Notes: generated by a model not told the origin, from the sequence alone. DNA of 11,658 bases from an uncultured Eubacteriales bacterium (GCA_900542395.1 UQNM01000064.1:1-11658); one strand, 5' to 3'; positions 1 to 6,178 are shown, counted from the stretch's first letter. Numbers and translations are program-made.

Positions 1-81
1 GCAGTTCGCGTTCTTCTTGATTCTGTATCGTTTTCAAGGATCATCCGCTGTCCGCTCGGCTTAGTCGCTCGCGCTGACAGC
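1..81 (-). other. 5' leader of a ribosomal RNA operon (partial, runs off the left edge)
   Basis: Read on the minus strand, transcription from the promoter at 88-116 would start near 81 and enter this segment. It begins with a possible leader stem (GCTGTC at 76-81 pairing with GACAGC at 47-52). It then contains GATCCTTGAAAAC (30-42), which resembles the boxA antitermination motif that precedes 16S rRNA in many Firmicutes. The 16S gene itself is not in the window, so its presence just outside is an inference from the promoter architecture and this motif. A leader of another stable RNA is the main alternative. Confidence 0.6.
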
Positions 82-87
82 TCGATT

Positions 88-116
88 ATTATATCGCAGT
101 CCCGCCCTTCTGTCAA
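88..116 (-). promoter_or_regulatory. Consensus sigma-A promoter of rRNA type, firing leftward
   Basis: On the minus strand there is a perfect -35 box TTGACA (111-116), a 17-bp spacer and a perfect -10 box TATAAT (88-93). The GC-rich spacer, the A-tracts immediately upstream and the boxA-like leader downstream together suggest an rRNA operon promoter. The predicted start is near 81. It points away from the MFS gene and out of the window. Confidence 0.85.
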
Positions 117-175
117 TACCTTTTTCGAACTTTTTTTGACGGTTTTTGAAACTTTTTCATCTCTTTTCGATTTTT
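117..175 (-). promoter_or_regulatory. UP-element-like phased A-tracts upstream of the rRNA-type promoter
   Basis: Six runs of A (minus strand) lie at 121-125, 131-137, 143-147, 153-157, 164-167 and 171-175. The first five are spaced about 10-11 bp apart, so they fall on one face of the helix. The nearest lies just upstream of the -35 box, where the alpha subunit C-terminal domains of RNA polymerase bind UP elements. Phased A-tracts also bend DNA. The composition contrasts strongly with the GC-rich genes around it. A functional role is inferred, not shown. Confidence 0.65.
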
Positions 176-191
176 GCCACCCTCCAAACAC

Positions 192-221
192 CGTTTTTTC
201 TTGCTGGCGCAAGAAAAAACG
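192..221. repeat. Perfect 13-bp inverted repeat (hairpin) between terminator and rRNA promoter
   Basis: The arms at 192-204 and 209-221 are exact reverse complements around a 4-nt loop (TGGC). Each arm contains a run of six T or six A. An outer pair, ACACCG at 188-193 and CGGTGT at 227-232, offers an alternative longer pairing. On the minus strand a small hairpin around CCGCAAGG (223-230) directly precedes the T6 run, so this may be a composite or decayed terminator. It probably helps insulate the rRNA promoter from upstream transcription. Confidence 0.5.
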
Positions 222-245
222 CCTTGCGGTGTGTTCAGGCTGTAG

Positions 246-286
246 ACAAAAAGCTATTCTCCCCCCGGAGGGGGGGGAAGAATAGC
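246..286 (-). terminator. Strong Rho-independent terminator downstream of the MFS gene
   Basis: On the minus strand a long GC-rich stem (arms 253-266 and about 271-286, containing GCTATTCT and its complement and a C6/G-run core, one bulged base) is followed at once by TTTTT (248-252). It lies about 110 bp beyond the MFS stop codon and ahead of the rRNA-type promoter, so it would stop leftward transcription from the MFS gene. Confidence 0.75.
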
Positions 287-297
287 CCTTTCCACAA

Positions 298-363
298 ATA
301 AAAGAATCGCTGAATTTCTTGATTTTTCTATTCAAGCCAAGTTTGTTCATGTCAACAAGCTGA
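298..363. repeat. 66-bp dispersed repeat, left copy (inverted relative to right copy)
   Basis: This segment matches the reverse complement of 11593-11658 at 62 of 66 positions. The four differences are at 300, 327, 346 and 348. It is AT-richer than its surroundings and contains a small conserved stem (CTTGA/TCAAG, with the loop differing by one base between copies). It lies between two minus-strand terminator-like hairpins, within the transcribed region downstream of the MFS gene. The right copy reaches the window edge, so the full repeat may be longer there. Confidence 0.8.
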
Positions 364-384
364 AAACACGCCTTGCGGCGTGTT
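361..384 (-). terminator. Short hairpin terminator just after the MFS stop codon
   Basis: On the minus strand AACACGCC (377-384) pairs perfectly with GGCGTGTT (365-372) around a GCAA loop. The stem ends in a T run and begins 10 bp after the MFS stop. A degenerate copy of the same unit occurs at about 219-237, so the module occurs twice within 170 bp. The T-tract overlaps the stem, so it may be a weaker terminator than the one at 246-286. Confidence 0.5.
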
Positions 385-393
385 CGCGGCGTT

Positions 394-1572
394 TCAGTCG
401 GTTTTGACTTTTGTTTCGACAATCTTCTTCTGTATGTTAAACAGCACCGCCATCATCGCGCAAATGCCCATGGCGAAATAGGGCATCCATTCATATCCGC
501 CCACCCCGGCCAACGCGCCGAAGATCGACGGCAGGAACGTCGATCCCACATACGCAAACGCCATCTGTACGCCAATGGCCGCCTGCGAGTTTTCCGCGCC
601 GTAATTGACCGGCGTATCCTGTATGATGTTCGGATAAATCGGCGCGCAGCCCAGCCCGCAGACCACCAGCCCGATGCCGGAGAGCGTGCTTCCCGCCGGA
701 ATCATCATCAATACGCAGCCCAGCACCAGCAGCGCCTGCCCCAATCGCACCATCTGCTTGGGCAGGAGCTTCATCGCCATAAAGCCGGAGGCCGCACGTC
801 CTACCGTAATGCCGATGTAAAACATCGCGCCGAAGGAGGCCGCCGTCGCCTCGCTCACGCCGCGCACCTGCGAAATATACGTCGCGCCCCAGAGCCCCAG
901 TGTCGATTCAACCGCACAGTAGCCGAAGAACGTCATCATGCCCGCCTTTGCGCCCGGCAGCCTCAGCACGTCCAGCACACCCAGCGTCCTCGCCTCGCGC
1001 TCCTCCTGCTGAATGTCGCTCCGCTTCCACATGCCCAGCGTCGCAAACAGCAGCGCACTCACCGCGCACTGCATCAATCCTACCGCGCGGTAGCCCGTCT
1101 TCCAGCTCCCGCCGACGCGCAGCACCGCCGAGAGGATCATCGGCCCGATGATCGTGCCCATGCCCCAGAAGCAGTGCAGCCAACTCATGTGCTTCGCTTC
1201 ACAGTGCAGCGCGACGTAGTTGTTCAGCCCCGCGTCCACCGCGCCCGCGCCCAGTCCCAGCGGAACGGCCATCAGCAGCAAAAACACATAGTTTTTCGCC
1301 AGCGAAAAGCCCAGCAGCGCCAGCGCCGTCGTCGCGACGGAAATCGCCGTCAGCCTGCCCGTGCCGAATTTGCGAATCAGTCTCGCGCTGTTCAGGCTCG
1401 AAATGATCGTGCAGAAGGAAATCAGCATCTGAATCAATCCCGCACCCCAGAGCGGCGCGTTCAGGCTGACGGTCATCGCCGGCCACGCGCTGCCCAGCAT
1501 CGAATCCGGCAGGCCGAGGCTGATGAACGACAGATAGATCAGTATCAACAATGCAGTCGAAACCACATTCAT
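394..1572 (-). CDS. MFS transporter (FucP/sugar-permease-like group)
   Basis: The product is a 392-aa integral membrane protein of the major facilitator superfamily, with about 12 hydrophobic segments and a central cytoplasmic loop around residues 182-205 that is rich in charged residues (KRSDIQQEEREAR). Visible features are the loop 2-3 motif RLIRKFGTGR (about 64-73), the helix GLGAGAVDAGLNNYV (106-120) and WLHCFWGMGTIIGP (131-144). This style is common in permeases annotated as fucose- or sugar-transporter-like, but the substrate cannot be read from sequence. A Shine-Dalgarno AGGAG (1574-1578) sits only one base from the ATG at 1572. The in-frame GTG at 1566 (residue 3) has ideal 7-nt spacing and may be the true start, giving 390 aa. 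A weak promoter (TTGCAG at 1632-1637, CATAAA at 1608-1613) is possible. The gene is isolated by the rpmF terminator upstream and two terminators downstream. Confidence 0.85.
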   Translation of the reverse strand: MNVVSTALLILIYLSFISLGLPDSMLGSAWPAMTVSLNAPLWGAGLIQMLISFCTIISSLNSARLIRKFGTGRLTAISVATTALALLGFSLAKNYVFLLLMAVPLGLGAGAVDAGLNNYVALHCEAKHMSWLHCFWGMGTIIGPMILSAVLRVGGSWKTGYRAVGLMQCAVSALLFATLGMWKRSDIQQEEREARTLGVLDVLRLPGAKAGMMTFFGYCAVESTLGLWGATYISQVRGVSEATAASFGAMFYIGITVGRAASGFMAMKLLPKQMVRLGQALLVLGCVLMMIPAGSTLSGIGLVVCGLGCAPIYPNIIQDTPVNYGAENSQAAIGVQMAFAYVGSTFLPSIFGALAGVGGYEWMPYFAMGICAMMAVLFNIQKKIVETKVKTD

Positions 1573-1633
1573 TCTCCTTTTCCCAAACCAAATTTGTAAA
1601 TCTTCTCTTTATGATGGTATGCCCGCTTTTCCT

Positions 1634-1668
1634 GCAAACAAAAGCCCCCAGTCACAGACTGAGGGCTT
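1634..1668 (-). terminator. Rho-independent terminator after rpmF
   Basis: On the minus strand a 12-bp stem (arms 1657-1668 and 1642-1653, one G-T wobble, 3-nt loop) is followed by TTTTGTTTGC. It begins 14 bp after the rpmF stop codon and closes the yceD-rpmF transcription unit, separating it from the MFS gene. Confidence 0.85.
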
Positions 1669-1681
1669 GAAGAAGCAAATC

Positions 1682-1879
1682 TTACTTCTCGGAAGCGGTT
1701 TCGGCTTCCATGTTGATGACCTGCTTGCCATCGTAGTAACCGCAGTGCTTGCAGATACGGTGGGCGAGCTTCATCTGCTGGCAGCGCGGGCACTTGACGA
1801 TACCGGGCGCGGACAGCTTCCAGTTCGCGCGACGCATACGGCCGCGGGACTTCGAGATTTTTCCCTTGGGAAGAGCCAT
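1682..1879 (-). CDS. rpmF: Large ribosomal subunit protein bL32
   Basis: The product is a 65-aa ribosomal protein L32, a component of the 50S subunit. The N-terminus MALPKGKISKSRGRMRRAN is diagnostic for the family. It is the zinc-ribbon form: cysteines C30, C33, C43 and C46 are all present as two CxxC pairs, so it should bind zinc rather than be the Cys-less paralogue some bacteria use under zinc limitation. The ribosome binding site AGGAGG lies inside the last codons of yceD (which encode EDEEV), and only 3 bp separate the genes, so translational coupling is likely. A terminator follows directly. The order yceD (ylbN) then rpmF is conserved across Firmicutes. The plsX/fab genes that often follow rpmF elsewhere are absent here. 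Confidence 0.97.
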   Translation of the reverse strand: MALPKGKISKSRGRMRRANWKLSAPGIVKCPRCQQMKLAHRICKHCGYYDGKQVINMEAETASEK

Positions 1880-1882
1880 TGT

Positions 1883-2407
1883 TTACACCTCCTCATCCTC
1901 GTTCAGCAAAGATGCTAATGCCGAAAAAGGATTTCTGCTGGTCAGATCCTTCTGGCATGAACACGCATTGACGTTCAGGTTTGCGCCACACTGGGCGCAT
2001 AGCCCGCGGCAATCCTCCTTGCAGAGGATGCGTGAGGGCAATTCAAGCAGGACGGCCGTTCGAACGGCGTCATCCAGCTCGAGCACATGGCCCGTGTATG
2101 TGTACTGATCCTCTTCAACCTCAAGCTCGCCGTCGCCTCTGTCGCGGATGAAGGCCTCGTCCACCTCGGCGGTGACAGGCGTGTTCGTCGGCGTCAGGCA
2201 TCGGGCACAGCGGGATTGGATCACGGCGCGGGCCTCACCGCGCACAAGTACGGTCTCATCGGCGAGCATATATGTGCCGGAAAGCGAAACCGGCCCGACA
2301 TACGCGATCGTATCGCCGTTCCAGTGATCCTCGCCCCATGCGTCCTCCAGCTCAAAAGGGACGTCAACGCCCTTTTTCTGAATTCCCTTGGTGATATCCA
2401 GCTTCAT
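1883..2407 (-). CDS. yceD: YceD/DUF177 family protein (YlbN-like, 23S rRNA accumulation factor family)
   Basis: The product is a 174-aa soluble protein of the YceD/DUF177 family, called YlbN in Bacillus. Its Escherichia coli and plant relatives are linked to 23S rRNA accumulation or processing. Family marks are the CARC motif (C67, C70), a cysteine cluster C129, C133, C137, C140, C149 and C151 that looks like a zinc-binding site, and a C-terminal NPFSALASL in place of the usual DPR-F-AL segment. The start has a good Shine-Dalgarno (GAGGTGG) and follows a perfect promoter at 2436-2464 with a leader of only about 20 nt. It is almost contiguous with rpmF, as in most bacteria, which suggests co-control with ribosome synthesis. 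The biochemical role of the family remains poorly defined. Confidence 0.9.
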   Translation of the reverse strand: MKLDITKGIQKKGVDVPFELEDAWGEDHWNGDTIAYVGPVSLSGTYMLADETVLVRGEARAVIQSRCARCLTPTNTPVTAEVDEAFIRDRGDGELEVEEDQYTYTGHVLELDDAVRTAVLLELPSRILCKEDCRGLCAQCGANLNVNACSCQKDLTSRNPFSALASLLNEDEEV

Positions 2408-2435
2408 CGTTCCACCTCAAAGTTGACCGTTCCAT

Positions 2436-2464
2436 ATTATACGCAGTTTATCTTGCCTTGTCAA
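2436..2464 (-). promoter_or_regulatory. Perfect consensus sigma-A promoter for yceD-rpmF
   Basis: On the minus strand TTGACA (2459-2464), a 17-bp spacer and TATAAT (2436-2441) match consensus at all twelve positions. It sits in the 88-bp gap between ackA and yceD, with a predicted start near 2429. No clear terminator separates ackA from this promoter, so yceD-rpmF may also receive read-through from ackA. Confidence 0.9.
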
Positions 2465-2495
2465 GCAAAATGTGATTTTCAACAAATTTTCCCGC

Positions 2496-3692
2496 TTACA
2501 GCTTGGAGACGATCTCCAGCGTGTCGCGCGCGATCGGCAGCTCCTCGTTGGTCGGGATGCGCAGCACCTTGATCGTGGAATCGTCCGTGCTGATGATGCC
2601 GACCGTGCCGCGCTTGTTCTTCGCCGGGTCGATCTTCACGCCCATGAAGCTCAGGCCGTTGATCACGTGCTCACAGGCCTCGCAGTCGTTCTCGCCGATG
2701 CCCGCCGTGAAGACGATCGCGTCCGCGCCGCCCACCGCCACATTGTATGCGCCGATGTACTTCTGGATGCGGTAGGTCCAAACGTCCAGCGCCGCCTTCG
2801 CCTGCTCGTCGCCCTTTTCGGCGGCGACCTTCACGTCGCGCATGTCGCTGGAGCAGGAGAGACCGGCAAAGCCGCTCTTCTTGTTCAGGCAGTTGAGCAT
2901 CTGGTGGATGTCCATGCCGGTGTTGTCCATGATGTACTCCAGCACCGCCGGATCGACGTCGCCGGAGCGCGTGCCCATCAGCACGCCCTCAAGCGGGGTC
3001 AGGCCCATGGAGGTATCCACAACCTTGCCGCCCACAATCGCGCTCAGGGAAGAGCCGTTGCCCAGGTGGCAGATGATGAACTTGCAGTCCTCCGGCTTCT
3101 TGCCCAGAAACTTCGGCGTCTCGCCCGCGATGAAGCGGTGGCTCGTGCCGTGGAAGCCGTAGCGGCGAACCTTCAGGCTCGTGTAGTATTCATACGGCAC
3201 ACCGTAGAGGAACGCCTTCTTGGGCATCGTCTGGTGGAAGGCCGTATCGAAAACCGCAACGTTCGGCTTGGTCGGCATGACCGCCTGACAGGCCTTGATG
3301 CCCGCGATGTTCGCCGGCTGATGCAGCGGTCCGAGCGGCACAAGCTCCTCGATCCCCTTCATCGTCTCTTCCGTCACCAACACGGAGTTCTTGAACGTCT
3401 CGCCGCCGTGGAGCACGCGGTGGCCGCAGGCGCCGATCTCGTCCAGAGAAGCGATCGCGCCGTTGTCCTTGTCCGTCAGCGCGGAGAGGACGGCGGAAAT
3501 CGCCTCGGTGTGGTCCTTCATGTTGCGGGTGAACTCGATCACCTTGTCGGTGCCCAGCACAGTCTGCTTGAAGTGCGTGCCCTCGATGCCGATGCGCTCG
3601 ACCAGACCCTTCGCCTTGACGGACTCGTCGTCCATGTCGATGAGCTGGAACTTCAGGGAGGAAGAGCCAGCGTTGATGACCAGAATCTTCAT
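2496..3692 (-). CDS. ackA: Acetate kinase
   Basis: AckA transfers phosphate between acetyl phosphate and ADP, producing acetate and ATP. This is the substrate-level phosphorylation step of acetate fermentation, in the cytoplasm. The 398-aa length is normal for the family. Signatures run in order: NAGSSS from N7, GHRVLHGGE (90-98), PLHQPAN (122-128), FDTAFHQTMP (148-157), YGFHGTSH (178-185), HLGNGSSL (209-216), a glycine-rich segment ending GTRSGDVDP (240-248) and AGIGEN (330-335). Residues known to be catalytic in the Methanosarcina enzyme have counterparts at R92, H124, D149, H181, R242 and E384, so the enzyme looks intact. The ATG is preceded by AAGGAG at 10-nt spacing. It lies 94 bp downstream of pta on the same strand, with a terminator-like hairpin between them. 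Confidence 0.97.
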   Translation of the reverse strand: MKILVINAGSSSLKFQLIDMDDESVKAKGLVERIGIEGTHFKQTVLGTDKVIEFTRNMKDHTEAISAVLSALTDKDNGAIASLDEIGACGHRVLHGGETFKNSVLVTEETMKGIEELVPLGPLHQPANIAGIKACQAVMPTKPNVAVFDTAFHQTMPKKAFLYGVPYEYYTSLKVRRYGFHGTSHRFIAGETPKFLGKKPEDCKFIICHLGNGSSLSAIVGGKVVDTSMGLTPLEGVLMGTRSGDVDPAVLEYIMDNTGMDIHQMLNCLNKKSGFAGLSCSSDMRDVKVAAEKGDEQAKAALDVWTYRIQKYIGAYNVAVGGADAIVFTAGIGENDCEACEHVINGLSFMGVKIDPAKNKRGTVGIISTDDSTIKVLRIPTNEELPIARDTLEIVSKL

Positions 3693-3739
3693 GGAAAAGT
3701 ATCTCCTTGCTTCTTATGATAGGAACTCTGATGATAGGG

Positions 3740-3775
3740 AAAACGCGCGGCCTCCGCTTATCAGACGACCGCGCG
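3740..3775 (-). terminator. Terminator- or attenuator-like hairpin between pta and ackA
   Basis: On the minus strand CGCGCGG (3769-3775) pairs with CCGCGCG (3744-3750) across an 18-nt loop, followed by TTTT (3740-3743). The stem is GC-rich, but the loop is long and the T-tract short, so partial termination or an mRNA-stability element is more likely than a full stop. It could set the pta to ackA ratio. I see no clear separate ackA promoter below it. Confidence 0.45.
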
Positions 3776-3786
3776 CAATCAGTCGA

Positions 3787-4785
3787 TTAAGCCTGCGCCT
3801 TGACCGCCGCGATGGCCACGACGTCCACGATGTCCTCGACGGAGCAGCCGCGGGAGAGGTCGTTGACCGGCTTGGCCAAGCCCTGAATGACCGGGCCGAT
3901 GGCCTTCGCGTTGCCCAGACGCTGCACCAGCTTGTAGCCGATGTTGCCCGCCTGCAAATCCGGGAAAACCAGCACGTTCGCCTTGCCGGCAACCGGGCTG
4001 CCCGGGCACTTGAGCTCGCCGACGGAGGAAACCAGCGCCGCGTCGGCCTGCATCTCGCCGTCCACGTTCAGCTCCGGCGCCTGCTCGTGCACCAGCTTGA
4101 CGGCGCTCGCCACCTTGTCCACGTTCTCGTGCTTCGCGGAGCCCTTCGTGGAGAAGGAGAGCATCGCCACGCGCGGGTCCATGCCCAGCAGCGCCTTGCC
4201 GGTCTGCGCGGAAGCGATCGCGATGTCCGCGAGCTGCTCGCTGGTCGGGTCGATGTTCACGGCGCAGTCGCCGAACACCAGCACGCCGTCGTCGCCGTAC
4301 TTCTGATCCTGCACTTCCATCAGGAAGCAGGAAGAAACGGTCTTGATGCCCGGCGCGCCCTTGATGATCTGCAGCGCAGGACGCAGCACGTCGCCGGTGG
4401 TGTTGATCGCGCCCGCAACCATCGCGTCCGCGTCGCCCATCTTGAGCATCATCGTGCCGTAGAACAGCGTGTTCTTCAGGCACAGCTCGGTGGCCTTTTC
4501 CAGGGTCATGCCCTTCTTCTCGCGGATATGGAAAAGCTGCTCGGCGTAGGAAGCGGTCTTCTCGCTCGTCGCCGGGTCGGCGATCATCACGCCGGTCAGG
4601 TCAACGCCCAGCTCAGCGGCCTTCGCCTCGATCTCGGCCTTCGCGCCCACCAGCGTGATCTTGGCCAGACCCAGCTTCACGATCTTCTCCGCGGCCTGCA
4701 CGGTGCGCGGCTCGCTGCCCTCAGCCAGCACGACGTGCTTCACATCGGCGGCGGCTTTCGCTCTGATTTTGTCAATGACAGACAT
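3787..4785 (-). CDS. pta: Phosphate acetyltransferase
   Basis: Pta converts acetyl-CoA and phosphate to acetyl phosphate and CoA, feeding AckA. The product is 332 aa, the short single-domain form typical of Firmicutes, without the long N-terminal regulatory part of the Escherichia coli enzyme. The C-terminus contains NDLSRGCSVEDIVDV; S311, R312 and D318 correspond to the active-site Ser, Arg and Asp of the Methanosarcina enzyme. The start is the ATG giving MSVIDKIRAKA, chosen because AGGAGG lies 8 nt upstream. The reading frame stays open further upstream, but that part overlaps the promoter and leader. A promoter at 4861-4889 and a leader hairpin at 4815-4834 precede it. It is divergent from tmcAL and co-directional with ackA. 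Confidence 0.96.
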   Translation of the reverse strand: MSVIDKIRAKAAADVKHVVLAEGSEPRTVQAAEKIVKLGLAKITLVGAKAEIEAKAAELGVDLTGVMIADPATSEKTASYAEQLFHIREKKGMTLEKATELCLKNTLFYGTMMLKMGDADAMVAGAINTTGDVLRPALQIIKGAPGIKTVSSCFLMEVQDQKYGDDGVLVFGDCAVNIDPTSEQLADIAIASAQTGKALLGMDPRVAMLSFSTKGSAKHENVDKVASAVKLVHEQAPELNVDGEMQADAALVSSVGELKCPGSPVAGKANVLVFPDLQAGNIGYKLVQRLGNAKAIGPVIQGLAKPVNDLSRGCSVEDIVDVVAIAAVKAQA

Positions 4786-4814
4786 TTGTAAATCCTCCTT
4801 GACGTGATATAATA

Positions 4815-4834
4815 GGCTTATCCGAAGATAAACC
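4815..4834 (-). promoter_or_regulatory. UUCG-tetraloop hairpin in the pta mRNA leader
   Basis: On the minus strand the 20 nt at 4815-4834 form an 8-bp stem (one G-T wobble) closed by C-UUCG-G, a very stable tetraloop. It lies about 20 nt after the predicted pta transcription start and about 15-20 nt before the Shine-Dalgarno. No T-tract follows, so it is not a terminator. A role in mRNA stability, or as a small regulatory element, is inferred. Confidence 0.55.
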
Positions 4835-4860
4835 TGCGGTGTACAAGACGATACAGCATT

Positions 4861-4889
4861 ATTATAGCGCAATTTGTCGCTTTTGAAAA
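4861..4889 (-). promoter_or_regulatory. Sigma-A promoter for pta
   Basis: On the minus strand a perfect TATAAT (4861-4866) lies 17 bp from TTTTCA (4884-4889), which matches the -35 consensus at four of six positions. The predicted start near 4854 gives a leader of roughly 70 nt before the pta ATG. The weak -35 box leaves room for activator control. A candidate -35 for tmcAL (TTGAAA, 4883-4888) overlaps it on the other strand, but its partner -10 is poor. Confidence 0.7.
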
Positions 4890-4979
4890 GGACGGCGCGC
4901 AATTTTATGCCGCTTTTTGTCCCCCTTTTCGCGCTTTATTCGCTTTTCGTCCGATTTTCCCCGAAAGGAGGTCGCCGCC

Positions 4980-6161
4980 ATGCGCGTCTGCGCCGTCATC
5001 TGCGAATATAACCCCTTTCACCTCGGCCATGCCTATCATCTGCGCGCCGCCCGCGAAGCGTCGGGCGCGGATTACGTCCTCTGCCTGATGAGCGGGGCGC
5101 TCACCCAGCGCGGCGCGTTCGCCCGGCATGACAAGTGGCTTCGCGCGCGCGCCGCGCTTGAAAACGGCGCGGATCTCGTGCTCGAGCTGCCGACCCGCTT
5201 CGCCTGCGCCCCCGCGCCGGATTTCGCCTCCGGCGGCGTGGCGCTGCTCTCCGCCCTCGGCGTGGCGACCCATCTCTCCTTCGGCTGCGAATCGTCAGCG
5301 CTCCCGCTTCTCTCCGCCGCCGCGGCGCTCTTCAAGGCCGAATCCCCGGCTTTTTCCGCCGCGCTGCGCGCGCGTCTGGCCGACGGCCTGCCCTATCCCC
5401 GCGCCCGCGCGCTGGCCGCCGAGCAGGCCGCCGGTCTGCCCGCCGCCCTGCTGGCGCAGCCCAACGCCGCCCTTGCGCTCGAATACCTGCAAGCTCTCCC
5501 GCCGGAAATCACCCCCGTGCCCGTCGAGCGCCGGGGCAGCAGCTATCACGACGCGGCGCTGTCTTCCCTCTCCAGCGCAACCGCCGTCCGCGCGGCGCTG
5601 GCGCGCGGCGACCTGCCCGCCGCCCTGTCCGCCGTCCCCTCGCCTGCGCCGCTGCAAGCCGCCGAGGCGCGCGGCTTCGTCCACGAGGAGGAAGCCCTGA
5701 CGCAGGCGCTGCTCTACCGCCTGCGCACCGCGTCCCCCGACGCGCTCGCCGCGCTGTACGGCATGGACGAAGGGCTGGAGCGCCGCTTTCTGGCCGCCGC
5801 GCAGACCTGCGCCTCCCGCGAAACGCTTCTGGATTTCGTCAAAACCAAGCGCTATACCCGCGCGCGGCTCTCCCGCCTGTGCGCCTATGCGCTGCTGGAT
5901 CTTTCGCGCGACTTTGCGCAGGCGCACCGCGCGCCCGAATACGCCCGCGTCCTCGGCTTCCGCAGGAGCGCCGCGCCGCTGCTCAAGGCCGTCAAGCGCC
6001 GCAGCGCCATCCCGCTCGTCACCAAGGCCGCCGATTTTGATCGCGCCCATCCCCTCTTTGCCCTCGACGTGCGCGCGCAGGATCTCTGGTCGCTCGGCGT
6101 TTCAAACCCCGCGCTCCGTTCCTCCGGCCGCGATTTCACCACGTCCCCGATTCTGGTTTAG
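4980..6161 (+). CDS. tmcAL: tRNA(Met) cytidine acetate ligase (TmcAL, YlbM family)
   Basis: TmcAL activates acetate with ATP to an acetyl-adenylate and transfers the acetyl group to the wobble cytidine (C34) of elongator tRNA-Met, giving N4-acetylcytidine. The product is 393 aa, slightly shorter than the roughly 415-aa Bacillus protein. Features are the N-terminal nucleotidyltransferase-like segment MRVCAVICEYNPFHLGH with the HxGH motif (14-17), SGALTQRGAFARHDKWLRA (38-56), RRGSSYHD (184-191), SSATAVR (198-204), KTKRYTRARLSRL near the C-terminal third, and a LDVRAQDLWSL segment near the end. The start is the ATG at 4980, 8 nt after AGGAGG; the open frame upstream lacks support. It is divergent from pta-ackA and 17 bp upstream of the next gene. 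Confidence 0.93.
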   Translation: MRVCAVICEYNPFHLGHAYHLRAAREASGADYVLCLMSGALTQRGAFARHDKWLRARAALENGADLVLELPTRFACAPAPDFASGGVALLSALGVATHLSFGCESSALPLLSAAAALFKAESPAFSAALRARLADGLPYPRARALAAEQAAGLPAALLAQPNAALALEYLQALPPEITPVPVERRGSSYHDAALSSLSSATAVRAALARGDLPAALSAVPSPAPLQAAEARGFVHEEEALTQALLYRLRTASPDALAALYGMDEGLERRFLAAAQTCASRETLLDFVKTKRYTRARLSRLCAYALLDLSRDFAQAHRAPEYARVLGFRRSAAPLLKAVKRRSAIPLVTKAADFDRAHPLFALDVRAQDLWSLGVSNPALRSSGRDFTTSPILV

Positions 6162-6178
6162 AAAGGCAGGTTCTCCCC

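Noticed and set aside
373..1599. Long plus-strand open frame opposite the MFS gene
   Set aside because: It is antisense to a clear transporter and encodes an Arg/His/Gln-rich low-complexity product, the usual shadow of a GC-rich gene.
2472..4791. Plus-strand open frames opposite ackA and pta
   Set aside because: They mirror two well-conserved enzymes and have no ribosome binding site, no family motif and biased composition.
4786..4902. Longer pta start adding 39 residues
   Set aside because: The extension overlaps the promoter and UUCG hairpin, is not typical of the family, and the inner ATG has an ideal AGGAGG.
4917..4979. Longer tmcAL start adding 21 residues
   Set aside because: The family begins at the MxVxxIxxEYNPFHxGH motif, and AGGAGG precedes the ATG at 4980 correctly.
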